The notes beneath the pieces are model-generated. The model was not told the DNA's origin. It worked only from the letters and a program-made list of their open reading frames with translations, and made no database searches. The position numbers and the translations under genes are program-made. A stretch of 64,000 bases of DNA, taken from Limimonas halophila. GTDB taxonomy: Bacteria > Pseudomonadota > Alphaproteobacteria > Kiloniellales > Rhodovibrionaceae. Of this stretch, positions 26,470 to 36,079 are shown one piece after another. The stretch covers positions 1 through 64,000 of the forward strand of contig NZ_FNCE01000002.1 of the NCBI RefSeq assembly GCF_900100655.1, in the 5' to 3' direction. Position 1 is the first letter of the stretch. Every line of letters begins with the position of its first letter.

Positions 26470-26937
26470 TCAGCCGGCTTGACCGGCGGTGACCGTGGCG
26501 TGGTCGTCGTCGGACCCGGACAGCGAGGGCACCGAGTCCTCGATCATTTCCGCGAGGCTGACCTGCGTCAGCGCGTCGTGGATGGCCCGATTCACCTTGT
26601 TCCAGGCCCCGCGCATGGGGCAGATTCCCTCCGCCTCGCAGCAGCCCGGCGCGGTGTCCACGCAGGCGGTTAGGGCGATCGGCCCTTCAAGCGCCTGCAC
26701 GATCTCGGCGACGGATATCTCGGCGGCGGGCCGCGTCAGCGCGTAGCCGCCGGCGGCACCGCGGTGGGAGTCCACGATGCCCTCGCGCGTGAGCGTGTTG
26801 AGCACCTTCGCGACCGTGGGCAGCGGCACGCCGGTGGACCGCGCGATGCGTTGCGCGCTTTGCAACGCACCGTCGGGCGGACCCAGCTGCGACATGACCA
26901 CCACCGCGTAGTCCGTCAGGCGGTTGAGTCGGAACAT
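26470..26937 (-). CDS. Rrf2 family transcriptional regulator of the suf operon
   Basis: A 155-aa Rrf2 protein related to IscR and SUF-linked regulators. A winged helix occupies the first ~85 residues ([46 protein letters not shown]). The sensing loop holds C92, C99, C100 and C106 ([18 protein letters not shown]), consistent with Fe-S cluster binding. As the first gene of the suf transcription unit it probably autoregulates it. A possible promoter in the 86 bp upstream pairs TTGATT with TATGTG at 16-bp spacing on the minus strand, but this is weak. It could also respond to redox state rather than cluster supply alone. Confidence 0.9.
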   Translation of the reverse strand: MFRLNRLTDYAVVVMSQLGPPDGALQSAQRIARSTGVPLPTVAKVLNTLTREGIVDSHRGAAGGYALTRPAAEISVAEIVQALEGPIALTACVDTAPGCCEAEGICPMRGAWNKVNRAIHDALTQVSLAEMIEDSVPSLSGSDDDHATVTAGQAG

Positions 26938-27023
26938 CGCGCGGCCTCGATAGCCTGGGCTGTGAAATCCAGAGCGATCTCGTCTGGTATCACCACATAA
27001 AGGCTGTGGCGCAGAAATCAAGC

Positions 27024-28169
27024 CTAGACTGGGTGGGGGTTGCGGACCGCCGCCAGCGTGATCGCGAGGGCCGCGCCGCTGGTGCCGGCGGCCAGGAGGA
27101 AGGCCGTGCCCCCGGCAAGGTCGTACACCCAGCCGGCCGTCAGGGTCATCAGCCCCATGGCGAGCCCACCCGAGACGGCGGCGTAGACGCCCTGGGCGGT
27201 GGTCTGCAGGCCCGCCGGCGCATGGCGGGTGAGGAAGTACATCGCGCCCAGGTGGGCCGCGCCGAAGGTCAGCCCGTGCAGCCACTGCACCGCCGCCAGC
27301 GCGGGTACGCTGGTCGTCGCCGCGAGGGTGGTCCAGCGCGCGAGGCCGCCCACCCCCGCTGCCAGCAACAGCCCGCGCGGACCCAGCCGCGCCACGGCGG
27401 CGCCGCCGACGGCGAAGAGCAGGATCTCGGCCACCACCCCTTCCGTCCACAGCCACGCGACGACGGGTGGCGCGATCCCGGCGGCTTTCCAGTGCACGGC
27501 GGAAAACGCGTAGTAGGCGGCGTGGCTGGCCTGAAGGCACGCGCCGGCAGCCAGGAAGGCAAGGTACTGCCGGTCGCGGAGCAGGGCGGTAACCGGCGCG
27601 CGCCGGCTGCGGTCGGCGGGCCGCTCCGCCGGTGGCAGCACCGGCGCCGCCAGGACGATCGCGACAAAGGCGAGCAGCACAGCTACCGGGATCAGGTCGG
27701 GCCCATGGCCCGCGAGGCTTTCGCCGATCCCGAGCACTCCGGCGATGAAGGCCAGCGAACCCCACAGCCGCAGCCGTCCGTAATCGAGCCCGCCCGCCGC
27801 CACCGCGGCCATCGTCTGGCTCTCGCCGAGCGGGATGACGGCCTGGAAGCTCGCGAACAGCAGCAGGTGGCAAACCAGGATGGGCCAGAAGCCCGTGGCG
27901 CTTTGAACGGCGACGGCCCCGATGGCGGCGAGTGCGGCCAAACCGGCGATCACGCCGCGGCGGCGGCCCAGGCGGTCGGCGAGATGTCCGGCGACGGGGT
28001 TGGCCGCGCTCTTGGCCCAGGTGCCCAGCGCCATCAGCGTGCCGATGGCCGCCGGCGAGAGGCCGCGATGGTCCAGATAGACCGGCCAGAACGGCAGGAA
28101 GATACCGAGCGCGAGAAACACGGCCGCATAGAACGCGGCGAAGGGCAGGGCAGCGCGCAGCCGCGTCAT
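27024..28169 (-). CDS. MFS transporter (HcaT / MFS_1-like family)
   Basis: A 381-aa membrane protein with about 12 hydrophobic helices. It begins LPFAAFYAAVFLALGIFLPFWPVYLDHRGLSPAAIGTL, which resembles the 3-phenylpropionate permease HcaT and related MFS_1-like transporters. The cytoplasmic loop motif between helices 2 and 3 reads GHLADRLGRRRG. Substrate is unknown. It ends 86 bp before the Rrf2 regulator on the same strand; whether they share a transcript is unclear. Confidence 0.85.
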   Translation of the reverse strand: MTRLRAALPFAAFYAAVFLALGIFLPFWPVYLDHRGLSPAAIGTLMALGTWAKSAANPVAGHLADRLGRRRGVIAGLAALAAIGAVAVQSATGFWPILVCHLLLFASFQAVIPLGESQTMAAVAAGGLDYGRLRLWGSLAFIAGVLGIGESLAGHGPDLIPVAVLLAFVAIVLAAPVLPPAERPADRSRRAPVTALLRDRQYLAFLAAGACLQASHAAYYAFSAVHWKAAGIAPPVVAWLWTEGVVAEILLFAVGGAAVARLGPRGLLLAAGVGGLARWTTLAATTSVPALAAVQWLHGLTFGAAHLGAMYFLTRHAPAGLQTTAQGVYAAVSGGLAMGLMTLTAGWVYDLAGGTAFLLAAGTSGAALAITLAAVRNPHPV

Positions 28170-28270
28170 GGCGTTCCGGTGGCGAGGGCCGGTATGGCGG
28201 GAATGGCCGCCCCGCGGCGGAGCGCGGGCCGCCCCCGGGCGTCACACCGGGATTTTATACCGTCGAGTTG

Positions 28271-28473
28271 ATGAAATCATCGACCCTAACCCCCTCTATT
28301 ATCTCCCCCTTGCACGCCACAGGCGTGCCACTGCGTGTGGCGCGCCTGCGGCGCGCGAGGCGAGCGAAGCTCGCCTGTCCCCCTTACAGAGGCAAAGCGG
28401 GAGATGGGTTTTCGGGCGTCAGTCCGAAACCCAGCAGGGGATGGGGCTATGCTCTCGCAGCGTATGATTTCAT
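28271..28473. mobile_element. MITE-like element with 10-bp terminal inverted repeats and four hairpins
   Basis: The 203-bp element is bounded by ATGAAATCAT and its reverse complement ATGATTTCAT. Inside are four successive stems: 28312-28328 (GCACGCC arm), 28340-28356 (GCGCGCC arm), 28358-28376 (AGGCGAGC arm) and 28406-28432 (GGGTTTTCGG with CCGAAACCC). No ORF or transposase is present. A clear target-site duplication was not found. It fills most of the ~317 bp between the DEAD-box gene stop and the MFS start; the rest of that gap shows nothing recognisable. Confidence 0.65.
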
Positions 28474-28486
28474 TGGCTCGCGGGTA

Positions 28487-30406
28487 TTACAGCGTTGCGG
28501 ACTCGGGCACCGGCTTGAGCAGGAAGGCCGGCGTGTGATCGCCGAAGGGCTTGGACTTGCGGCCGTTCGGCACCTGCTCACCCACTTTGGATTCCCGCTG
28601 ACGCTCGGGCAGCGTGGACCCCGGCTGCTGCGGCGCCGACTTGGCGGTCTTGCCGCCCTTGCCCTTGCCCTTGGCGGCCTTGTCCGGCTTGTCCTGAGTC
28701 GTGTCCGGCTTGTCCTGCGCCTTGGCCTCGCGCTCGGCCGGCTGGGCGTCCCCGTCCTCGGGCTGTCCGTTCGCCGCCTGCGCGGGCTCGCTGTCCGCCT
28801 CGACGGGCTGCGCCGCGGCTTCAGCCGTGTCGCCGCCGTCCGCCTGCTGCTGACGGCCCTTGGTGCGCCGACGGCGACCGCCGCGCGTGCGGCGGCTTCG
28901 GCTGCCGGCCTTGGCCTTGTCCTCGCCGTCGGCTTGCGCGGCGGTGTCGGTTTCGGCATTCGCCTCGGCGGCGGCCGGCGCCGCGTCCCGCGCCGCCGCC
29001 GCAGCGCGCTGCTCGCCGGCCGTGTCCGCCGGTTGCGAGGCCTCGACGGACGCGGCCTCCGCCGGCGCGGGCTCGCCTGCACCGTCGGTCTGAGCCGTGG
29101 CCGCGGCTTCCGGCTCGCCGGTCTGCTGGGTGTCCGCCTCGGCGGTCTCGGGTTGCTGCTTGCGGCGGCGGCTGCGGCGGCGCTTGCTGCTCTTGCCGCC
29201 GTCCTTCTGCTTGCCCGCGTCCGCGTCCTTGGTCTTGGCGCCGTCGCTCTGGATGGGGCCCTCGACCTCGTCGCGGCCGAGCACACGCACGTCGGCCAGC
29301 TCAACCGGCGGGATCTCGCCGCCGAGCGTCTTTTCGATCGTCGCCAGGGTCTTGGCGTCGGCCGGGGTGGCCAGCATGAACGCCTTGCCCGAGCGGCCGG
29401 CGCGGCCCGTGCGGCCGATGCGGTGGACGTAGTCCTCGGCGTTGTTGGGCACGTCGTAGTTCAGGACGTGGCTGCAATCCGGGATGTCCAGCCCGCGCGC
29501 GGCGACGTCGGAGCACACCAGCAGCTTGCTGTGCCCCTGGCGGAAGCGCTCCAGCGCCTCCATGCGCGAGCCCTGATCCATGTCGCCGTGCAGCTCGTCG
29601 ACGGACAGCTCGCGCTTCTTCAGCGCCTGCGCCAGCGAGCCCACGTCGCGCTTGCGGTTGCAGAAGATCAGCCCGCGCTCGGGCTGTTCGCTGTCCAGCA
29701 GGCTGTTCAGGGCCTTGCGCTTGTGCTGACCGGGGCAGCGGATGAGGCCCTGCGTCACCGTCTCGGCCGCCGAGGCGGGCGGGGTCACCGACACCTCCTT
29801 GGGATTGATCAGGAATCGCTCGGCCAGCTTCCGGATTTCCTTCGGCATCGTGGCCGAGAACATCAGCGTCTGCTTGATGGGCGGAAGCAGTTTGACCAGC
29901 CGCTCGATGTCCGGGATGAAGCCCATGTCGAGCATGCGGTCGGACTCGTCGATGACGAGGATTTTCACGTCGGCGAGCAGGATGCGCCCGCGATCGAAAA
30001 GGTCGAGCAGGCGGCCCGGGGTGGCGATCAGCACGTCGACGCCGCGGTTGAGCTTCTTTTCCTGCTCGCTGATGGAGGTGCCGCCGATCAGCAGCGCCTT
30101 GCTGAGCTTGTGGTTCTGGCCGTACTTGTCGAAGCTTTCCGCCACCTGCGCGGCCAGTTCGCGCGTGGGGGCCAGGATCAGCGAGCGCGGCATGCGCGCC
30201 TTGGCCCGCCCCTCGGCCAGCACGTCGATCATGGGCAGCGTGAAGGAAGCGGTCTTGCCGGTGCCCGTCTGGGCGCAGCCCAGGATGTCGCGCCCGCGCA
30301 GAACGTGCGGGATGGCCTGCTGCTGGATGGGCGTCGGCTCGGTATAGCCGGAATCGGAAAGCGCCCGGAGAAGCTCGTCGCTGAGCCCCAGTTCCTCGAA
30401 TGTCAT
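28487..30406 (-). CDS. DEAD-box-family ATP-dependent RNA helicase (motif II is DESD)
   Basis: A 639-aa RhlE/DeaD-like RNA helicase. Q motif TEPTPIQQQAIP, motif I AQTGTGKT, PTRELA, TPGRLLD, motif III SATMP, ARGLDIP and HRIGRTGRAG are all canonical. Motif II at residues 153-156 reads DESD rather than DEAD; the Ser codon is at 29942-29944. The helicase core ends near residue 375 and is followed by a ~260-residue low-complexity tail with alternating basic clusters (SSKRRRSRRRK, SRSRRTRGGRRRRTKGR) and acidic/Ala-Gln stretches, as in RNA-binding tails of this family. Likely roles are ribosome biogenesis or mRNA turnover in the cold. The stop codon lies next to the MITE-like element. Confidence 0.92.
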   Translation of the reverse strand: MTFEELGLSDELLRALSDSGYTEPTPIQQQAIPHVLRGRDILGCAQTGTGKTASFTLPMIDVLAEGRAKARMPRSLILAPTRELAAQVAESFDKYGQNHKLSKALLIGGTSISEQEKKLNRGVDVLIATPGRLLDLFDRGRILLADVKILVIDESDRMLDMGFIPDIERLVKLLPPIKQTLMFSATMPKEIRKLAERFLINPKEVSVTPPASAAETVTQGLIRCPGQHKRKALNSLLDSEQPERGLIFCNRKRDVGSLAQALKKRELSVDELHGDMDQGSRMEALERFRQGHSKLLVCSDVAARGLDIPDCSHVLNYDVPNNAEDYVHRIGRTGRAGRSGKAFMLATPADAKTLATIEKTLGGEIPPVELADVRVLGRDEVEGPIQSDGAKTKDADAGKQKDGGKSSKRRRSRRRKQQPETAEADTQQTGEPEAAATAQTDGAGEPAPAEAASVEASQPADTAGEQRAAAAARDAAPAAAEANAETDTAAQADGEDKAKAGSRSRRTRGGRRRRTKGRQQQADGGDTAEAAAQPVEADSEPAQAANGQPEDGDAQPAEREAKAQDKPDTTQDKPDKAAKGKGKGGKTAKSAPQQPGSTLPERQRESKVGEQVPNGRKSKPFGDHTPAFLLKPVPESATL

Positions 30407-30736
30407 GCGCCGGTTCGTGCGCCCTTTCTGTTGATCGCCGCCGACCGCATGGGCGATCCGTTCATATCAGTCCGGTATCGTCCAAACGTTCCCGCGTGGG
30501 ACTTGCCATCCGATCGGCGTACGCGAACGGGATGCGAGACTAAGCGGAAAATGTGGTCGGGAGGATAAAGGGTCAACCACCCGTGTCAATTACACGCGGA
30601 TGACCGCACATCCCGGCTGAAAAGCCGCGTGCCCGCGGCCATACGGCGCGTCGGTGTTGCGCGCCGGTGGTTGCCGTGCTCGGCTGTGCGAGGTGTTTTC
30701 CCACCACTGCCATCCGTGAACCAGCCATCGGGGACC
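30407..30736. other. 330-bp divergent intergenic region, no gene recognised
   Basis: This gap separates the minus-strand helicase gene from the plus-strand hydrolase gene and should contain both promoters. I see no convincing -35/-10 pair, no tRNA-like or riboswitch-like fold and no repeat shared with the other gaps. An open frame continues upstream of the hydrolase ATG to 30629 but its sequence is not hydrolase-like. Confidence 0.5.
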
Positions 30737-31429
30737 ATGACGCCCATCGTTTTTCTGCCCGGCCTGCTCAACGACGCGGCCCTGTGGTCGCATCAAGTCG
30801 CGGGACTGGCCGACATCGCTGCGCCGCAGGTGGCCGACCTGACGCGCCACGACACCGTCGCCGACATGGCCGCGGCCACGCTCGCCCAAGCTCCGGATCG
30901 CTTCGCGCTCGCCGGTTTGTCGATGGGCGGCTACGTCGCCTTCGAGATGCTGCGCCAGCAGCCCGAGCGCATCACGCGCCTGGCCCTGATCGATACGCGC
31001 GCGAGCCTGGACAGCCCGGCGGAGACGCAGCGCCGCCAGGGCTTTGTGCGGCTGGCGCGCACCGGCAAGTTCAAGGGCGTCACGCCGCGCCTGCTGCCGG
31101 CGCTGCTGGACGAAGCGAACCTCAACGACGAGACGCTCACGCAAACCGTCACCGGCATGGCGCAGCGCGTGGGGCGCGAGGCCTTCATCCGCCAGCAAAC
31201 GGCGATCATGCACCGGCCCGACAGCCGGCCGCTGCTGCCCGCGATCGACAAGCCGACGCTCGTGGTGTGCGGCCGCAACGACGCGCTGACCCCTGTGGTC
31301 GAGCACGAATTCATGGCCGAGCGGATCCCCGACGCCGACCTCGTCGTGCTGGCGCGCGCCGGCCACCTGGCCCCGCTGGAGCGGCCCGCCGCCGTCACCA
31401 ACGCCCTGCGCGGGTGGCTGACGGGATAG
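30737..31429 (+). CDS. Alpha/beta-fold hydrolase
   Basis: A 230-aa compact hydrolase. PIVFLPGLLNDAALW opens the fold, the nucleophile elbow is LAGLSMGGYVAFE, the acidic residue is in VVCGRNDALTP, and the catalytic His is in RAGHLAPLE. The start ATG at 30737 is chosen because the fold begins immediately; GGGGA precedes it. It converges on parE with ~40 bp between. Substrate unknown. Confidence 0.87.
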   Translation: MTPIVFLPGLLNDAALWSHQVAGLADIAAPQVADLTRHDTVADMAAATLAQAPDRFALAGLSMGGYVAFEMLRQQPERITRLALIDTRASLDSPAETQRRQGFVRLARTGKFKGVTPRLLPALLDEANLNDETLTQTVTGMAQRVGREAFIRQQTAIMHRPDSRPLLPAIDKPTLVVCGRNDALTPVVEHEFMAERIPDADLVVLARAGHLAPLERPAAVTNALRGWLTG

Positions 31430-31469
31430 GCCCGGCCGGCCGCCTCACACCGTCAGGGCAGGGCCTGGC

Positions 31470-33461
31470 TCACACGTCCAGCGTGTCGCTCTCCACGAAG
31501 CGGGCGCGGTCCTGGATGAAGGTGAAGCGCGCCTCCGGGCTGCGGCCCATCAGCCGGCCCACGAGCTGTTCGGTTTCCGAGGCGTCGCCGCTGGGATCGG
31601 GCGAGCTGTGGTCGGCGATGGTGACGCGCAGCAGCGTGCGGCCCTCCGGCGACATCGTGGTGGCGCGCAGCTGCTGCGGCGGCATCTCGCCCAGGCCCTT
31701 GAAGCGGCTGACCTCGACGGAGTCGGGCTTTTTGAACCGCTCGGCCAGCAGCTCGTCCTTGTGCGCCTCGTCGCGGGCGTACATCACCGTCTTGCCGTCG
31801 CTCAGGCGGTAGAGCGGCGGCTGCGCCAGGTACAGCCGGCCCGCGCGCACCAGCGGTTCCATCTCGCGGTAGAAGAAGGTCATCAGCAGCGAGGCGATGT
31901 GGGCGCCGTCCACGTCGGCGTCGCACATCACGATGACGCGCTCGTAGCGCAGCTTTTCCGGGTCGCACTGGCCCCGCGTGCCGCAGCCGAGCGCTTGGGT
32001 GATGTCGTTCACTTCCTGGTTGGCGCGGCGCTTGTCGCCCGAGGCGCTCTCCACGTTCAGGATCTTGCCCTTGAGCGGCAATACCGCCTGGGTTTCGCGG
32101 TCGCGCGCCTGCTTCGCCGAGCCGCCGGCGGAATCGCCCTCGACCAGGAAGATCTCGGTGCCGTCCCGGCGCGAGCGGCTGCAGTCCGAAAGCTTGCCGG
32201 AAAGCCGGGGCTTGCGGGAGGCGTTCTGGCGCTTCTGCTCGCGCTCCTTGCGCCGGCGCTGGCGCTCCTCGCTGCGCTCGACGATGCGCTCCAGCAGGGC
32301 GCGGCTGCGCTCCGGCCGGGCCGCGAGCCAGTGATCGACGTGGTCCTTCACCGCCTGCTCGACCAGCTTCGTCGCGTGCGAGGACGCCAGCCGCTCCTTG
32401 GTCTGGCCCTGGAATTCCGGGTTGGGGATGAAGAGCGACAGCAACACGCAGGCGCCGCCGAGCGCGTCCTCGGCCGTGATGTTGCCGGCCTTCTTGACGT
32501 TCGCGATCTCGCCGTAGGTCTTCAGCCCGCGCACCAGGGCGTTGCGCAGCCCGGTCTCGTGCGTGCCGCCCTGCGGCGTGGGCACGGTGTTGCAGTAGGA
32601 GCTGGCGAAGCCTTCCTCGTCGCGCGGCCAGGCGATGGCCCACTCCACGCTGCCCTGGCCGTCGGGCAGCTCGGCGCGCCCGGCCAACGGCTCCGCCGTC
32701 AGCGTCTCGCGGTCGCCGATCTGCGCGGTGAGCGCGTCGCGCAGGCCGCCGGGGTAGTAGAGGTCGGCGCTGTCGGGGCAGGTGGCCGCGTCGGTTTCCG
32801 TCAGCAGCTCGCCGGCGCAGCGCCAGCGGATCTCCACGCCGGCGTAGAGGTAGGCCTTGGCCCGCGCCATGCGGTAGAGCGTGGCCGGGCGGAAATGGGC
32901 GTGATGGAAGATCTCGGCGTCGGGCACGAAGGTGATCGTCGTGCCGCGCCGGTTGGGCGCGCTGCCCACCTCCTCCAGCCCCGTCACGGGCGTGCCGCGG
33001 CGGAAGGTCTGACGGTAGAGACGGCGGTTGCGCGCCACCTCGACGGTCAGCTCGCTGGCGAGCGCGTTCACCACGGAGATACCCACGCCGTGCAGGCCGC
33101 CCGCCGTGGCGTAGGCCTTGGCGTCGAACTTCGCGCCAGCGTGCAGGGTGGTGAGAATCACTTCCAGCGCCGAGCGCTCGGGCGCCTTGGGGTGCGGGTC
33201 CGTGGGGATGCCGCGGCCGTTGTCGTGGATCGTCACGACGTTGCCGGGCGCCACGGACAGCTCGATGCGCGAGGCGTGGCCGGCCACGGCCTCGTCCATG
33301 GCGTTGTCCAGCACCTCGGCGACGAGGTGGTGCAGGGCGCGCTCGTCCGTTCCGCCGACGTACATGCCGGGGTGACGGCGCACGGGCTCCAGGCCTTCCA
33401 GAACCTCGATGTCGGCGGCGCTGTAGGCCAGTTCGGGCTGGGAATCGTCGGGTGCGACCAT
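31470..33461 (-). CDS. parE: DNA topoisomerase IV subunit B
   Basis: A 663-aa GHKL-ATPase type IIA topoisomerase subunit that decatenates chromosomes together with ParC. It has VLEGLEPVRRHPGMYVGG, the ATP-site sequences EVLDNAMDEA and IHDNGRGIP, the GGLHGVGISVVNAL loop, and the TOPRIM sequences FLVEGDSAGGSAKQARDR and MCDADVDGAHI. The mid-600s length without the GyrB-specific insert favours ParE over GyrB. Start ATG 33461 is placed just before the conserved region; the frame stays open to 33533 and the ribosome-binding site is not obvious. Confidence 0.93.
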   Translation of the reverse strand: MVAPDDSQPELAYSAADIEVLEGLEPVRRHPGMYVGGTDERALHHLVAEVLDNAMDEAVAGHASRIELSVAPGNVVTIHDNGRGIPTDPHPKAPERSALEVILTTLHAGAKFDAKAYATAGGLHGVGISVVNALASELTVEVARNRRLYRQTFRRGTPVTGLEEVGSAPNRRGTTITFVPDAEIFHHAHFRPATLYRMARAKAYLYAGVEIRWRCAGELLTETDAATCPDSADLYYPGGLRDALTAQIGDRETLTAEPLAGRAELPDGQGSVEWAIAWPRDEEGFASSYCNTVPTPQGGTHETGLRNALVRGLKTYGEIANVKKAGNITAEDALGGACVLLSLFIPNPEFQGQTKERLASSHATKLVEQAVKDHVDHWLAARPERSRALLERIVERSEERQRRRKEREQKRQNASRKPRLSGKLSDCSRSRRDGTEIFLVEGDSAGGSAKQARDRETQAVLPLKGKILNVESASGDKRRANQEVNDITQALGCGTRGQCDPEKLRYERVIVMCDADVDGAHIASLLMTFFYREMEPLVRAGRLYLAQPPLYRLSDGKTVMYARDEAHKDELLAERFKKPDSVEVSRFKGLGEMPPQQLRATTMSPEGRTLLRVTIADHSSPDPSGDASETEQLVGRLMGRSPEARFTFIQDRARFVESDTLDV

Positions 33462-33531
33462 GCGCGCGAACGTACGGTGCTCCCGCGCGCACCGCAACAA
33501 ACGGCGTTCGCGGAAAATGCGCCCGGGGCGC

Positions 33532-33566
33532 ATAAAAACGGGGCCGCGCGATGTGGGCGCGGCCCC
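33532..33566 (-). terminator. Rho-independent terminator of glnA
   Basis: A perfect 10-bp stem (GGGGCCGCGC at 33540-33549 with 33557-33566) closes a 7-base loop and is followed on the minus strand by GTTTTTAT. It lies 27 bp after the glnA stop codon. Confidence 0.85.
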
Positions 33567-33592
33567 CGAAAAACGCGCAGTAAGCGGGGCGC

Positions 33593-35002
33593 TTACACGC
33601 TGTAGTACATGTGGAACTCAATCGGGTGGGGGCTGGTCTCGAAGTTCGTGACCTCCTCCCACTTGAGCTCCAGGTAGCCCTCGATCTGGCTCTTGGTGAA
33701 GACGTCGCCCTGCGTCAGGAAGTCGTGATCCTGCTCCAGGGCTTCCAGCGCCTGCCGCAGCGAGCCGGCGACGTTCGGCACGCCCTGCAGCTCTTCCGGC
33801 GGCAGGTCGTAGAGGTTCTTGTCCATGGCCTCGCCCGGGTGGATCTTGTTGCGGATGCCGTCCAGGCCGGCCATCAGCATCGCCGAGAACGCCAGGTAGG
33901 GGTTGGCGGACGGATCCGGGAAGCGGACCTCGACGCGCTTGGACTTCGGCGAGTTGCTGTGCGGGATGCGGCACGCGGCCGAGCGGTTGCGGCCCGAGTA
34001 GGCCAGCAGCACCGGCGCCTCGAAGCCCGGGACCAGGCGCTTGTAGCTGTTGGTCGTCGGGTTGGTGAAGGCGTTGAGCGCGCGGGCGTGCTTGATGAGG
34101 CCGCCGATGTAGTGGAGCGCGGTTTCGCTCAGGCCGGCGTACTGCTCGCCCGCGAACGTGGGCTTGCTGTCCTTCCACACGGACTGATGGACGTGCATGC
34201 CCGAGCCGTTGTCACCGAAGACGGGCTTGGGCATGAAGGTCGCCGTCTTGCCGTAGGCGTGCGCAACGTTGTGCACGACGTACTTGTAGATCTGCATGTT
34301 GTCGGCGCAGCGCACGAGCGTGTCGAAGTTCACGCCCAGCTCGTGCTGGGAGGGGGCGACCTCGTGGTGGTGCTTCTGCACCTCCAGGCCCATCTCCTCC
34401 ATCACGGTCGTCATCTCGGCGCGCAGGTCGGTGCCCGCGTCCACCGGCGGAACCGGGAAGTAGCCGCCCTTCACGCGCGGACGGTGGCCCAGGTTGCCGC
34501 CCTCGAAGTCCGCGCCCGACATGTACGGGCCTTCCTCGGACTGGAACTCGTAGAAGCACTTGTGCATCTCGGTGCCGAAGCGGACGTTGTCGAAGACGAA
34601 GAACTCCGGCTCCGGCCCGAAGACCGCCTTGTCACCAAGGCCGGTCTGGCGCAGGTAGGCTTCGGCGTTCTTGGCCGTGGTGCGCGGATCGCGCTCGTAC
34701 GGCTGGCCGGTGCTCGGCTCCAGCACGTCGCAGAAGAGGATCAGCTGCGGCTGCGCCGCGAAGGGATCCATCGTCGCGGTGCTCAGGTCGGGCTGGATGT
34801 TCATGTCCGACTCGTTGATGACCTTCCAGCCCTCGATCGAGGAGCCGTCGAACATGATGCCCTCTTCGAGGGTATCCTCGTCGATCTGGCTGCTGTGCAG
34901 CGAAAGGTGCATCCACTTGCCGCGCGGATCGGTGAACCGCAGGTCGACGTACTGGACGTCGTTGTCCTTAATCATTTGTTGGACTTGTTCGAGACTGCTC
35001 AT
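33593..35002 (-). CDS. glnA: Glutamine synthetase type I
   Basis: A 469-aa GSI-beta dodecameric enzyme that makes glutamine from glutamate, ammonia and ATP. Family motifs are [33 protein letters not shown], the ATP-binding [16 protein letters not shown] and NRSAACRIP. The adenylylation Tyr in [10 protein letters not shown] is residue 398 counting Met, equal to the regulatory Tyr397 of enteric GS, so control by GlnE is expected. ATG 35002 begins [20 protein letters not shown]. It lies 180 bp downstream of glnB, probably in the same transcript. Confidence 0.97.
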   Translation of the reverse strand: MSSLEQVQQMIKDNDVQYVDLRFTDPRGKWMHLSLHSSQIDEDTLEEGIMFDGSSIEGWKVINESDMNIQPDLSTATMDPFAAQPQLILFCDVLEPSTGQPYERDPRTTAKNAEAYLRQTGLGDKAVFGPEPEFFVFDNVRFGTEMHKCFYEFQSEEGPYMSGADFEGGNLGHRPRVKGGYFPVPPVDAGTDLRAEMTTVMEEMGLEVQKHHHEVAPSQHELGVNFDTLVRCADNMQIYKYVVHNVAHAYGKTATFMPKPVFGDNGSGMHVHQSVWKDSKPTFAGEQYAGLSETALHYIGGLIKHARALNAFTNPTTNSYKRLVPGFEAPVLLAYSGRNRSAACRIPHSNSPKSKRVEVRFPDPSANPYLAFSAMLMAGLDGIRNKIHPGEAMDKNLYDLPPEELQGVPNVAGSLRQALEALEQDHDFLTQGDVFTKSQIEGYLELKWEEVTNFETSPHPIEFHMYYSV

Positions 35003-35042
35003 GGTCGTCCCCGTCTTGGCTCGCGTGGTTCTTTCAGACGTG

Positions 35043-35074
35043 GACAGCGGATGGACCCGGGCCCGTCCGCTGTC
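35043..35074. repeat. Inverted repeat in the glnB-glnA gap
   Basis: GACAGCGGA (35043-35051) pairs with TCCGCTGTC (35066-35074) around a 14-base loop. A second smaller stem (GGCGGC-GGAAT-GCCGCC) lies further towards glnB. No T-run follows on the minus strand, so these may be processing or attenuation structures in the glnBA mRNA rather than a terminator. Confidence 0.5.
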
Positions 35075-35182
35075 GTGAAGGGGTGAACGGCTGTCGGCCC
35101 TGCGGCTGCCGGGAGGCCGGCGGCGGAATGCCGCCATCGCCGGCCGCCCCGGACGGTCCGGGCGCGGGCTGCCGGTGGTTGG

Positions 35183-35716
<534 letters not shown>

Positions 35717-35841
35717 TCATGTTTTAAGCAGGGTGCCGAGCGGGCGTGCAGCCATCGGTGCTGCTACAGGTGATGCCTGCCGTGCGGGGCGCGATCAAGT
35801 GGCATCAACACGGCGCATGGCTTTCAGGGGAGAACGAATTC

Positions 35842-35870
35842 TTGACGGGCGGTGCGCCGGTGGTTACGTG
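35842..35870 (+). promoter_or_regulatory. Candidate sigma-70 promoter for tRNA-His
   Basis: TTGACG (35842-35847) and TACGTG (35865-35870) are separated by 17 bp, ~20 bp before the tRNA. An 8-bp palindrome (CACCACCG-GTT-CGGTGGTG, 35874-35892) runs from the expected transcription start into the tRNA 5' end. Confidence 0.55.
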
Positions 35871-35889
35871 CTGCACCACCGGTTCGGTG

Positions 35890-35966
35890 GTGGGCGTAGC
35901 TCAGCCGGTCAGAGCGCACGGTTGTGGTCCGTGAGGTCGAGGGTTCGAATCCCTCCGTCCACCCCA
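35890..35966 (+). tRNA. tRNA-His (GTG)
   Basis: Cloverleaf with acceptor GTGGGCG/CGTCCAC, anticodon loop centred on GTG and T-loop GGGTTCGAATCCC. The base before the acceptor is G (35889) and the discriminator is C, giving the G-1:C73 pair diagnostic of histidine tRNA. CCA is encoded (35964-35966). Confidence 0.95.
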
Positions 35967-36079
35967 CCTTTTTCCTCGCCGATTGCCATTCTCGCGAAAG
36001 CTCGGTTCCTGACCGCGAGCAACAGCTGTGGGAGAGGTTGCCACGGCCGCGGAAGCGCGCAAAAGCGCGGCCAATCCGG

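Noticed and set aside
28335-28538. Small ORF inside the hairpin element
   Set aside because: It runs through stems and into the antisense of the helicase gene, with no ribosome-binding site.
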